This document shows positions 1 through 11,081 of a DNA stretch of 64,000 nt, in pieces. A program made the translations under genes and the position numbers. Each line of letters opens with the position of its first letter. Positions within the stretch are counted from its first letter, which is position 1. This stretch comes from Chromera velia (lineage: Eukaryota > Sar > Chromeraceae). The stretch lies in contig JAHBMJ010000101.1 of assembly GCA_018398765.1 (NCBI GenBank), positions 1 through 64,000 on the forward strand, given 5' to 3'. The notes beneath the pieces were generated by a model that was given only the letters and a program-made list of their open reading frames with translations, was not told the origin of the DNA and did no database searches.

Positions 1-3000
1 GGAAGCACTGGACCTCCACTTCTCTCATGTCTACGTTCCCTGTTTCACATTGGACAGCAACCTCGTCCCTCTGAGGGTCTACCTGCAGTGATGCATCCTC
101 AGTCTCTCTCTCCTGCACACCCTCGGTTTGCACACACGCTTCCTCTCTCTCCTCCCCCCACTGCACACCCAACTCCTCGCTTTCCGTCTTCTGCACACAC
201 TGCACCTCTGCATCTTGATAAACACACACAGGGGGCTCCTTCTCCTCTTCCGAAATCGACTGGGTCCCCTCAGTACCGCTACTCCTCACCAACGAATTCG
301 TCAGACCTAGGTGTCCGTACAACCTGGTCTCCTCCGCTTCCTCTTCCTCGTCAACAGTCTGGTCGAGACTCTGACTCAGGCTCTGACTCTCTCTGACTGT
401 TGCCAGGGCAGACGCACCCGCGCGATGAACAAGGAATCCAGAAAGGACCGCGGCAAACGCGCGACGGTCCTTCTCGGCTTTCTCTGCCTGCATGACAAAG
501 GAGGCCATCTCGGCCTGTGCCAGAGACGTGCGACGTTCGTTGTCTCTTTTCGCATACAGGAGGGAGGTCTCAAGAGATGCGGCGGAGGCCTTGGCGGCAG
601 CCAGCTCGGATCTGTCCCTTGCTGCTGCTGCTCGCGTCAGGGCCAGTTGCTGTAACAGACTGGACGCCCGCTCTTCTGCAGACGCTGCTTGTTTCTCTAG
701 GAGCTTGTGCTTTTCCATGGCAACGCTCAGCTCTTTGCGTGCGTCAGAGAGATGCTTTGAGAGGTTCTCTCGTTTTTCTCTGAAGTTCTCTGCTGCCTCC
801 TCCACTGCAATCGTGTTACACGCAGAGGCCAACATTGTCTCGGCAGCCAGGGAAGCAAGGAGGGTGGCACGCTCATCTGCTTCTACCTTGCTGACTTTGG
901 CTGACAACTCATCTAAATGGCTGAGCCGCAACGCCTGGATTTCCTCCTCTGCTGCCTTGTGTGCCTTCACAAGGTTTGCCTGCAACACACGACAGCGACT
1001 CTCACTTGCCTCCTGCTTCTTCCTCATTTCCTCCAATTCCGCCTTAAGCCTTGCGGCATCTCCTCTAATCTCCTCAAGTGCCTTTCTCTTCTTCTCCTCC
1101 TCTGCTCTTGTGGCCTTTGTGAGGGTAGAGTCCCTGCGTGCCTGTTCTTCGGAGAGACGGGCACGGGCACGGAGGTGGAAATTTTGGGCGGAAAGGTCCG
1201 CAATTGCCTCTTGTTTGGACTGCAGATCCACCTTCAGACTTGCCATCTGACTGTCTAACTCTCGCTTTGCTGCCTGGAGATTCAGATTCTTCCGCACCTC
1301 TCTCGCCCTCGTCGATTCATGCCACCCGATTTCTCTCTTTAATTCCTCAATCTCCCCTCTCAACTGTTCTTTCTTTCTCCAACAGTCAAGAGGGGCAGGA
1401 CATTCCGCACAACTATTCGCAAGAACAGTGGATGTGGCAGCAGAGGCAGCAGAGACTGACAGTGCGTTCGGAGCAGCAAGGCTTTTGATATTGGGCTGCT
1501 TTGGGAGAGTTTTGGAACGGGCGTGTCGCCTGGTCGGGGCAGCAGAGCTGGACCGGGCAGGGGGGGAGGCGGGAGCGGGTGGTAGGGAGGCAAGACGTAC
1601 TGATGCTTCCCTGAACTTCCTTTCCAATTCTTTCCTTTCTTCGGCCAAACGCTCGCATTCTTTCTTTGCTTCTGAAAGACTTTCTTCCGCATCTCTGGAG
1701 ACTTTCTGCAAGTCACTCATCTGCGCTTCTAAACGTTTTGTTTCTGCGCGTGCAAGCTGCTCTTTCTTATTGGTTGCCCTCTCTTTATCTTCCAATTCCT
1801 CTTTTTGCCGCTCTGCATCTGCTGCTCTCTCCTCTGCTGCTTGCAGCTGTTCATGCAAAGCTGCCAGCTGCTTTCTTAGCTCGGCATCTGTCTCTCTCTC
1901 TTTTGAACTCTCCGCCTTCTTCTTCTCCTTCTCCTCCTGCGCACTGAGACGCGAATCTCCTAAGGCTTCCAACAGGGCTGTCATCGCCGTCTCCCTCTCT
2001 GCTGCTACACGTAAGTCCTCTTCTAGAGAAAGGGTTCTCTTCTGCTGTTCTGCAATCTGTTTCTCTTTCTCTTCAAGGGATTTCTCCAATTCCTCTATCC
2101 GGTCAAACAGCTTGCCTCGTTCAGAAAGCAGGGCGGCGCCGTGGCGTTGCGTTAGCGCAGGGGCGGGACTGGAGGGAGCGGAAGGAATGGAAATGGGGAG
2201 ACGGACTTTCACTGGACTGCTGTGCTCACCTCTCTCTCGTTCTCCCGTCTCTCCGTCTCCTTCTCTTCTCTCTTGCTCTAACTCCGACGCCAAGTCCCGT
2301 CCCACGTCCACACTCACAGAGGGGACCCCACTCTCTACCTCCATTTCCGGAGATGTCCCCGTCTCCTCTGCCCCCGTCTCTCTCTGCCTATCCACCTGCT
2401 GTATGTGTCCAAAGGGGGAGCTGAGGTGAGTGTCACCTTCTCGGGATATGAAGGGGGGGGAAGAGGTGGCTGTGGTCATGGTCACATCGCCCCCCCTGGC
2501 TCCTGGCAATCCGATTTGACTCCGTCTTCTGAAACTGGTGGTGGCATCATCTTCGGCAGCTTGCTGCAATGCGCTCTGGAGACTGTCTATTTTCTGGTGG
2601 CAGCCTACGTTCTCCTGCATCAGTGCGTGTGTCTCCTGTTGGAGAGCAAAGAGTCGGGAAGAACGCTTAGACAATGCGTCTCGAAGGTTAGTGCCTTCTT
2701 TGACTGCCTTGGCAAGATCGGACTCTAACCGAGCTATCCTCTGTAACAATTCCTCCTTTTCCTGGGACTCCCACGCCGTCTTGTTGGTGTCTTTCTGACT
2801 CTCTTTCGACGCTTCTGACGGTAGGGGCAACAGTGTTGTCTGTGCTTCTTCCTCTTCCTCCCTTGTTCGGTGGGTTTGGTCTCCCTGTCTTCCTCTACTA
2901 GAGAGGGGAACCCTCGGACTAATGCTGAGCACCCTTCGCTCTGCCGTCTTGGCACGTGTGAGTGCGGCGTCTAGGTCGGTCTCTAATTCCTGCAACTGGC

Positions 3001-3778
3001 TTTGAAGAGAGTGCACCTTCTCGTTTCTTTTTGACAACTCTTCACGTAGAGCATCCCGGTCTCTTTGCACTGAAAGTAACTCGGCCTCTACTCGTGCGAG
3101 CTCAGAGGAGAGCTCAGAGACCTGTGCCTCCTTCCTTCTGATTGCTTGGGATTTGGACTGGAGTTGGTCTGCCACACTGGAAGATTCAGAAGGTTGGGTG
3201 TGCAGTCTTCTGCCCCTCCCGTCTCTCTCCCCTCGTGCCGCGGGGGGCTGGTCCCTCTCTCTTTCCCTCATTTCCTCCAACTGCCTCTCTGCCTCCTTCC
3301 TTCCTTCCCTCTCCTTCTCCAACGAAATTCGAAGGGACACAAGCTCAGAAGAGGAATCTACACTGTCCCTCTCCCCACCCCTGCTGTGGGTTATGAACAC
3401 ACTCCCAGTGCTCTCTCTCGCCATGGCAAGGGATGCTCTTTGAGGCAGGCGGGAGGCGAAGGTCTCAATCTCCGCTGTGCTTCTTCTCGCAGTTGCCATA
3501 AACTTGTTCATAAACGTCTGCATATCATCCACCCTCGACGCCGCCACAAAGGCCTTTTCGGCCCTAGAAAGGACTTCAGAAGTCAGTGACTGCGCCTGTT
3601 CCACCTGACTCTGCAGGTCTTCCAGAAACTTCCGAAGACCCGCGTCTGCCTCTGCGTCCATGCGCTTAGCCACTGCGGCCTGAATGCCCTGCATCTGTCG
3701 CCTCAGAGCATCTGCCTGCGCTTCCTCCACGGACTGCCTCAGGCTGGGCACGGACTGGCCCAGCGCCTGCAGTTGCAT
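1..3778 (-). CDS. Long coiled-coil protein, N-terminal part (runs off the left edge)
   Basis: The minus-strand frame is open from an ATG at 3776-3778 down to the first base of the window with no stop and no need for an intron: about 1,259 codons, with the C-terminus outside the window. In-frame sequence continues upstream to a stop near 3929, but 3778 is the first ATG. The protein is rich in Glu, Gln, Lys, Arg, Leu and Ala in heptad-like order, giving long coiled coils (roughly residues 120-330, 540-690 and 790-1120). These are split by Ser/Pro/Gly/acidic linkers, for example around residues 420-530 and 700-780. The last ~120 residues seen are acidic and low in heptads. I recognise no catalytic domain. 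Such proteins are commonly cytoskeletal, centrosomal, or tethering factors, but nothing here decides which. The plus-strand ORFs over it are Ser/Ala/Arg/Phe-rich mirrors of the coiled coil. An uninterrupted 3.8-kb coding stretch contrasts with the intron-rich neighbours. Confidence 0.85.
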   Translation of the reverse strand, partial: MQLQALGQSVPSLRQSVEEAQADALRRQMQGIQAAVAKRMDAEADAGLRKFLEDLQSQVEQAQSLTSEVLSRAEKAFVAASRVDDMQTFMNKFMATARRSTAEIETFASRLPQRASLAMARESTGSVFITHSRGGERDSVDSSSELVSLRISLEKEREGRKEAERQLEEMRERERDQPPAARGERDGRGRRLHTQPSESSSVADQLQSKSQAIRRKEAQVSELSSELARVEAELLSVQRDRDALREELSKRNEKVHSLQSQLQELETDLDAALTRAKTAERRVLSISPRVPLSSRGRQGDQTHRTREEEEEAQTTLLPLPSEASKESQKDTNKTAWESQEKEELLQRIARLESDLAKAVKEGTNLRDALSKRSSRLFALQQETHALMQENVGCHQKIDSLQSALQQAAEDDATTSFRRRSQIGLPGARGGDVTMTTATSSPPFISREGDTHLSSPFGHIQQVDRQRETGAEETGTSPEMEVESGVPSVSVDVGRDLASELEQERREGDGETGERERGEHSSPVKVRLPISIPSAPSSPAPALTQRHGAALLSERGKLFDRIEELEKSLEEKEKQIAEQQKRTLSLEEDLRVAAERETAMTALLEALGDSRLSAQEEKEKKKAESSKERETDAELRKQLAALHEQLQAAEERAADAERQKEELEDKERATNKKEQLARAETKRLEAQMSDLQKVSRDAEESLSEAKKECERLAEERKELERKFREASVRLASLPPAPASPPARSSSAAPTRRHARSKTLPKQPNIKSLAAPNALSVSAASAATSTVLANSCAECPAPLDCWRKKEQLRGEIEELKREIGWHESTRAREVRKNLNLQAAKRELDSQMASLKVDLQSKQEAIADLSAQNFHLRARARLSEEQARRDSTLTKATRAEEEKKRKALEEIRGDAARLKAELEEMRKKQEASESRCRVLQANLVKAHKAAEEEIQALRLSHLDELSAKVSKVEADERATLLASLAAETMLASACNTIAVEEAAENFREKRENLSKHLSDARKELSVAMEKHKLLEKQAASAEERASSLLQQLALTRAAAARDRSELAAAKASAASLETSLLYAKRDNERRTSLAQAEMASFVMQAEKAEKDRRAFAAVLSGFLVHRAGASALATVRESQSLSQSLDQTVDEEEEAEETRLYGHLGLTNSLVRSSGTEGTQSISEEEKEPPVCVYQDAEVQCVQKTESEELGVQWGEEREEACVQTEGVQERETEDASLQVDPQRDEVAVQCETGNVDMREVEVQCF

Positions 3779-4674
3779 GCATGAAGACAGAAAGGGCGTT
3801 TGTTGATACAGACAGAATGTGCAGGAATGAAGAGGCCGACCTATTAATTGACCACTTCTCCACTGCTCATGGTGAGTCCGTCTACTCAGGCTCACTGCTG
3901 ATGCCCAGCAGCTCGATTCTTGACTTGATCATCTGGACCTTGGTTGACCTTCATGTGGTATATAAGTGTGAGTCATGCATGCTTTGAAATCTCATGTCTA
4001 TTCGGTGACGCGTGTCCACACACGGATTCTTCGGACCGGAACGGGCGAGTGTCCGTCTAAAAAGTGCAAAATGGGAACAGAGTGCACAGATGCGCACGTT
4101 GGACAGCGAAACAAACGCCAGACTTGCATGGGCGCCTTCAACCTTCTGTCCCCCCTTAATTGGCTGCATGGGATGTTGGCTCTGTATCGATCCTGCATGT
4201 AAATTCTTGCATGCGTGCATGACCTGCGGATCGATTGGCGCGCGCGTACCGCGCGCCCCTTCACCCTGCCCGACATCATCTCAATTTTTGTTACCAAAAT
4301 TAAATTTTTGCTTAAATTATATATAATTGATTCGGCCAGTGCTACGGGTGCGTAATCAATTAGGACACGCTTCAGAGCTCTGTACAGCCGTAACACAGTT
4401 ACACGAAAGAGATTCAGAGTAGTGGTGCTTTATGGCGCTCAGCGGCGTTTGATGAGCAGCAGTCTACTCGGTGGGTGCAGAATCACTCAGAGACGGCTCC
4501 CTCGAAATGTTCGTCTCCATCGCGGCAGTGTGCCCCCAAATCAGTTCCAATTATTCGTCGCGTGTGTTCGCTCTCCACCTGGCACCAGTTGTGTTGCACC
4601 CCTTGCCCCACCCCTTGGGTTCAGGGTGAAGCACTCAGACAGAGGGCGACGACGACCGAAAGAGCTCTGCCACG
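3779..4674. promoter_or_regulatory. Divergent promoter region between two genes
   Basis: This 896-bp gap separates two head-to-head start codons (3778 minus and 4675 plus). It holds a TATATAAG at 3959-3966, an AT-rich stretch with a TA run at 4311-4327, and TGCATGC motifs at 3774-3783 (overlapping the minus start codon), 3976-3982 and 4208-4214. TGCATGC is a known binding motif of ApiAP2 factors in apicomplexans; use of it here is an inference. The part from about 4390 to 4674 has gene-like composition and is probably 5' UTR of the rightward gene. Small ORFs in the gap overlap each other on both strands and show no protein-like character. Confidence 0.45.
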
Positions 4675-6387
4675 ATGTCCCGTCTCCTCAAATGGCGTCT
4701 CCTCCCCTCATCTGCCCACCCCTCTCAGCCCCAGCCCTGTCAGAGACGGGCCTTCTCCCTGTCCGCTTCTGCATTAGGTGCCAACCCGGCCACTGCCGCC
4801 TTCTCTTCTTCTAGCACTTTGGGTTCAGATCATGTGAGCGCCTTTCACGTCCCCTCTGCAACAGGGCTTGCTTCTTTCCATCCGTCTCCTCCGGTCCTCT
4901 CCCACACCGCTGCTGCCCATCAGCAGGGAGATGCAGAGAGAGATGCCTCAGAAGGGGCCCCTGGCCTCGGGTTCAGTCTCCCCGCTGGAAGACTACGGAG
5001 GGTGCAGGATAAAGTTACGCACGCACAGACAAGGACCAGCGGGTTGAGAGATTGGCGGACGGGACTGTACAGAGAGAGTACACTATTGGAAAGGGAAAGG
5101 GAAAGCGTTGACCCCGGAAAGCAGGCATTGCGTCAACTGCTGGACCTCTTGAGGGGAAAGTCGGCCTCGCACCACCTGTCTGATCTCGCGTCCCGTGAAC
5201 AGTTGGAGAATTTATTGGAATTTGTGGCTGCGAATTCGTCGAATTTAGATGCCCACGAGGTGTCCCTTGTGTGTCAACAGTATGCAAAGTTGGAGAATGG
5301 AGACGGCATTGTGTTGCACAAACTTCTGCTGAGGGCGTCTGAGGTTGCGCCCTCCATGAGCGTCGGAGACCTTGCGCAGATTCTTCGTGTATGTGCGGGA
5401 GCAGACGTTTTCTTTGAGCCTTTCGTCGTGGCCGCGTGTGAACGGCTGGCCACTGTCTCGGCAGACATGAGGGCATGGGAGTTGGCGGCCGTCGTTCTGG
5501 CACTAGGCAAACTAATGCCCCGTCTCCCTCCTAGTCTAGAGGCATCTCTGTTCACCTCCCTTTCCAGAGCGGCACTCAGGGTTAATATTACTGATGCAGT
5601 TGCCACTCAGGTCCTAAATGGGTTCTCTAAGCTAAGGTTGAGAGACGAAGAGGTGCTCTCTCGTGTGGGGTCTCATCTTGCGTTCTGCTTCAAGAAAGGG
5701 AGGCTGAACGTGAACCTGGGGGCCTTGGCATTGTCTCACATGGCACGTTTGGACTTCTTTCATGGGCCCTTCGTTGTGTCCGTCTCCAGGTCTCTTTTCA
5801 TGCAGGTGGGTTGGTCTGCTGCTTCGATCTCATTCTGCTTTGTGGGGCGGTGCTGGGGGGGGTCTGTGGGACACAAACAAAAGGCAACAGACAAGAAAAA
5901 AGTTTGAAGTAAACCTGACCATTCTGTTTCCTCTGATTGAAAACGGGAGTGTCTGACTTTTTTGACTGCACTAAGCCCGCTCCAACGCTTTCTTCCGAAC
6001 ATTTACTCTCAAGCTCTGAACCCCCCCCCCCTCCTGTGTCTGTTTCCATGTATGTGTATGCGTGCAGGCGATGACAAAAGACATGAACGGTCCCTCTGCA
6101 CAACAACTGCTGGGAACACTGGCGAGATTCCGTGATCGGGAGGAGGTCGTGAGTCTCATGGAGACACCGTCAAAGGACAACATCCTTAAGTCAGTTGGTT
6201 CACATTCGCGGCCTTTTCCTTCCTTCCTTCCTTCCTTCCTTCCTTGCTTGCTTCCTTCCTTCCTTTCTTTCTTTCTTTCTTTCTTTCTTTCTGTCTTTCT
6301 TTCTTTTTTTCCGTTTTTCCTTTTTTTTCTTTCTTCCTCTCTCCCTTTCTTTCTTTCTTTCTTTCTTTGTTTGCTTCTTTCTTTGCT

Positions 6388-6418
<31 letters not shown>

Positions 6419-6421
6419 GCT

Positions 6422-6473
<52 letters not shown>

Positions 6474-6479
6474 TGCTTT

Positions 6480-6520
<41 letters not shown>

Positions 6521-6567
6521 CTTTGCTTTTTTCTCTCTCTCTTTCTTTCTTTGCTTCTTTCTTTGCT

Positions 6568-6599
<32 letters not shown>

Positions 6600-6600
6600 T

Positions 6601-6635
<35 letters not shown>

Positions 6636-9043
6636 CTTTCCCTTGTTTCCTTTCCTGTTTCTGCTGATCTCCCTCTGCTACCATTCTTCAATTTTTCTTT
6701 CGTCGTTATTTCGTCTCTCACTCAGTCCCCCTTTCCTCCCTGCTATCGTGTGGCTCTCTTTTCCTCTTTCGTTTTTGTCTTCATTTCTCCCCATCCCGTT
6801 CCGAATTATTATTTGCCCCCCGTGCAGGTGGCTCTCGAGCGATGCCGCCCTCGAAACCACCACAGGAACTCAAGCTGCTCTCATCCTCAGTGCACTCGGA
6901 AAACTTCGGGTATACGGGGGGATTGTTTTTCTTCTTTCTTTTTGTGTTGGTTATGTTCTTACATACAAATAAAAACTTTCTCGTGGTTCCTTTTCCTGAG
7001 TGGCTTGGTCCATTTTTCTTGACTGAATCCGGATGGAATGTCTCGCGCGGGTCCGATAGTCGAATGGCTAGAAGGTTGAAGGACCAGTTTTTCCTCTTTT
7101 TTTGCCTGCGGTTTTCTGCTTTCTCCTTTAAGCTTGACAATCCTCAGTCCGTACATTCAGTCAGTCAGTCAGTCAGTCAGTCAGTCAGTCAGTCAGTCAG
7201 TCCAAGCAGTCAAGCAGTCAAGCAGTCAGGCAGGCAGTCAGTCAAGCAGTCAGTCAGTCAGTCAGTCAAGCAGTCAAGCAGTCAAGCAGTCAGGCACGCA
7301 GTCAGTCAAGCAGTCAGGCAGTCAGGCAGTCAGTCAGTCAGTCAGTCAGTCAAGCAGTCAGTTAGTCCGTCAGTCAGTCAGGCAGTCACTCAGTCGCTCT
7401 GTGTGCATTCTCTCTCTCTCTCACTCTCTCTCTCTCTTAGTTTCCTTCTGTGGCCTGGGTAACCCCCCTCTCCCGCCGGCCGAGCTGTGTGATTTGCAGC
7501 TGAGGAACAAAAGGACCATCGAAAATTTGCTGTTAATCCTCACCGGAGCGTCTCCTGTCAAGTGCAAAATGGACAAAGACAACGAAAAGAGTGTAGGGAC
7601 CGTCCTGGCGCCCTCTTCCCCCTCCGCCCCCTCTCCATCATCTTCACAATTGTCACAGGAGGCTCTGTTCAGCCCCTTTGGGTTTGTGGAGGTCTGTCTT
7701 GTCTGTCTGTTGTTCGGTTAGCTGAAACGACAATCACTCCAGAATGCCCCCCCCCCACTTAATTGAGAGGGGCTTGTTGTCCCTCCATCCCAACTCCATC
7801 CATCCTATGCTCGTTTCCTTCTCTCCGTATGCTCTCTCTCTTTCTCCCTCTCTCTCTTTCCGAAATTCTTTCTCTCTCTCACTGTGTCCCTCTCTCTCTG
7901 CATGTCTGCGGGTGTGTGTGCTGACTGTTCTCTGTCACTTGAAGGTGACCGGTCTCGCCCCCCCAGAGGCATCACCAACAGAGTTTCTACGCAAATTGGT
8001 CCCTCCCAACGTTGGCATGTTGCATGATGGAGAGATGAGATGATCGGTTTGGTTCTTCTCAAAAGGTCTCAGGGCCTCTCGGAGGCACCTTGCTTGAGGA
8101 GAGTCGATGCGTAATAGAAACCTTTGTGTTGTTCGTTGTCTTGAACTTAATCGACTAGCGGTCTTTCCTCCCTCCCTCCCTCCCTGTCTGCCTGAGGGGC
8201 TGCCTGCAGATTCCTCCCTGCCCGTTTGACCTCCGTTCGTGCGAAGAGAGGCTGTGTGAGATCGACCTCGCACACCTCTGCCAGGCCGCAGAGGGCCTCG
8301 ATGACCTCTGCTTCTGGTCCCCTGCCTCCATGCATCTGCTCAGACTCGTCAGTCGATCGATCGATCAGTGGCCGCATTGGATTGGGTGGCCTGACTGCCT
8401 GGCTCCTTACTCCTTCCTTCCTTCCTTCCTTGCTTCCTTCCTTCCTTGCTTCCTTCCTTCCTTGCAAATCTATGAACAAGGCAAGAGAGGAGAGGAGAGG
8501 AGAGGAGAGCAATGAAGGAAGGAAGGGACAAAAAGGGGAGCGCACCATGCGAGCGAGCGAGAAAACAGAAACGAGGGATTCACGAACAGAGACAGGACGA
8601 GGACATGCGTCGATAAAGATTGGAGGTTTGCTGACGCGTGTGCTTGTTCAATAAAGTAGCGGAGAAGGAGCATAATTTTCTTTCTTTTCCAAAGATGTCC
8701 CTTAGCATGTTTCTGCTTTCAAAAGGGGTGCTGCTCCCCTGCTTTCTCGACTGTCGTTCCTTTTTTGCCTTTTCTCTTCTCCATTTCCTTTCACACATGC
8801 AGTTCGGAACAACACTTCATTGTGCTCCTTCCCAAGGTCTGCATTTGCCTGCATGCCCCGAATTTCTCTCTTCCCCCCCCCCTTCCTGTCTCTCCCCTTT
8901 TTGGTTCCAGATCCGCAAAAAGGTGTGCAGCTCTGTTCACGATCTGAAGGCCCTCCCTATTTTGTCCTTTGCCCTCTCCTTCAGGGATTGGACTTTCCTC
9001 GATTGGTCGGTCGGTCGGTCGGTCAGCTGGTTTTTCACAGTTC

Positions 9044-9076
<33 letters not shown>

Positions 9077-11031
9077 GTGTGTGTCCTCTTTGAAGTTTAA
9101 TTCCCTTCTCGGCTGGCTTGTGGGCCCGCCCGCAGGCTATCTCTCCTGGTCGTTTTCTTAGGCGGGAGGTTGCTCTGTTCTTAGAGTCTTTCTGTTGCTA
9201 GGCCTGGGGGTGTTCAGAAAGAACTCCAGATCGACCTGCAGAATGACAGACTGATGGATGGATGCACAGAAACGAAATCCGAAGTGCAGACAGTCACGTG
9301 ACCAAAGCTATTGATCTGTTGCTGCAGGGACTTTGAAGTGATTAATGTTCATCCGTTAATTCAGTCAAGTCATTCAGTCGTTATTCATTTCTTCAATTCA
9401 TCCGTTGACTGATTCGATCGATCATCAAGTCATTCATTCCTTCATGATCCATACCTTCCCCCTGCCTGCCTGCAGGGAGTTTCCCGACGACTTGGCAGAA
9501 GAAGAAGGAGACGGAGAAACACACCACGCGGCGGGAGGAGACGATCACGACTTGCCGCGACCCACCCCTGCTCTTATGGCTTTGACACGCTCTTCGGGAG
9601 GTGTGGAGAGGGGAGAGAAAGAAGCAGAAGAAGAAGAAGACGAAGACGAAGAGTCCGGGGACGAAGAAGGACAAGACGATGAGTTGGCAGGAGCCTTCGG
9701 ACAATCGGTAGCTCGGTTTTTGCATGGAGATGCACAGGTGAATCTGACAGGAGACGAGGAGCCTGGCGAGGAAAATTTGGATGAAGAAGCGACTGCTGAG
9801 GGGGTGTGGAGGATGGCAGAGGAGCTGCGAGAGAGTCTAGATGGTCAGATGGGGAGGGCAGTGATGGGCCGGAGCTTGTGGAAGGAGTCCCTTTTGTCGT
9901 CTGCAGTTGAGGGCATTCGGAGACATGAGGCCTGGATGCTCTCTTCGTGGCCTGGGGTCAGACGCGCAGCTGCTTTGCATTTGAGGTCGGTCGGTCGGTG
10001 TGACGGAGGCGGGCAGACAAGAATAAAGTACACAGAGAGAGAAAGGAGCGCATGCAGTAAGATGCTGATATCGATATGCGATATGCAGGCAGAGCGAGAC
10101 CCAAGTTTTCTTTTCTTCGCTTGAACGAAAGTGCATATGACACATGCTTTTCTTGTGCAGTCTCTTGTTGGGTCTCTGGGTGACTCCTGAGCACAACAGG
10201 AATGTGACGAGGCTGTTGAGGAGAGCGGTGCTGGAGGGGAAGGAGTGTCCATCTTTCGACGGGTCAGAGGGACAGAGAGAGGGGGCACTAGACGATTCTG
10301 TGTTGACGGCTTTTAGCTTCCACTTGCCTTCCGTAGCAGTGCACAGCCGCGAGGCCGCACTGGATCTGTTTGGTCATTTAGACGACAACAGAGACTCTGC
10401 AGCAGGAAGAGGAAGGGGCGTGACGGAGGGCGGGGGGAGGGTGAGGGAAGAGTCGTTGAGGCTTTGGGGTTTCGAGAAGGAGGAGCTTCGGGAGTTGGAG
10501 AGAGTGGGATTTCGTGTGGACTTCCAACGATCGCATTTGAATTTTGGCTCGGGTTTTCTGTCTGTGCCCCCCTCTGGGAGTGGAGAGGCGGATTCTACTC
10601 GCACGTGGCTGGGGGGGTGGGCTCTTGAGCATTGGCCCTATGGGTTTGCGGTCCCGTCTCTTCTACAAGGGGGGGGCAAAGGAGAAGGAGAGGCAGGGAG
10701 AGAATCTGATGGGACAGATCGAGGGGGGGGAAATTTAGGGTTGAAGGTGGATCGTGGTGTTCTTTCAGGACATCTGGATGCCTTTCTTTCTCGTATGGGA
10801 ACACGGTCGCGTGTGTCTGTGTGGAGTCGCGAAGTTGGACACGGGATCTGTAGGGAGAGGGCCAGGCAGAGAGATCTTGAGATGTATGGAGGGAAAGAGG
10901 GGGGGGGGGAAGAGGCGGAGAGAGAAGGGAGCGGAGAGGAAAATAGTGATTCGAATCCGGGAGTACTTTGCTCATTTGAAGAGATTGGTCGGTCGGTCGG
11001 TCCCTTTTGGGGGGAAGAAGTGGCCCTAACC

Positions 11032-11081
<50 letters not shown>

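Noticed and set aside
492-2429. Long plus-strand ORFs rich in Ser, Ala, Arg and Phe
   Set aside because: They mirror the continuous minus-strand coiled-coil frame. Their composition is what antisense of Glu/Lys/Gln/Leu codons gives.
5971-7022. Lys/Arg/Glu-rich and Leu/Phe/Ser-rich ORFs on both strands
   Set aside because: Translations of the (CTTT/CTTC)n tract inside an intron.
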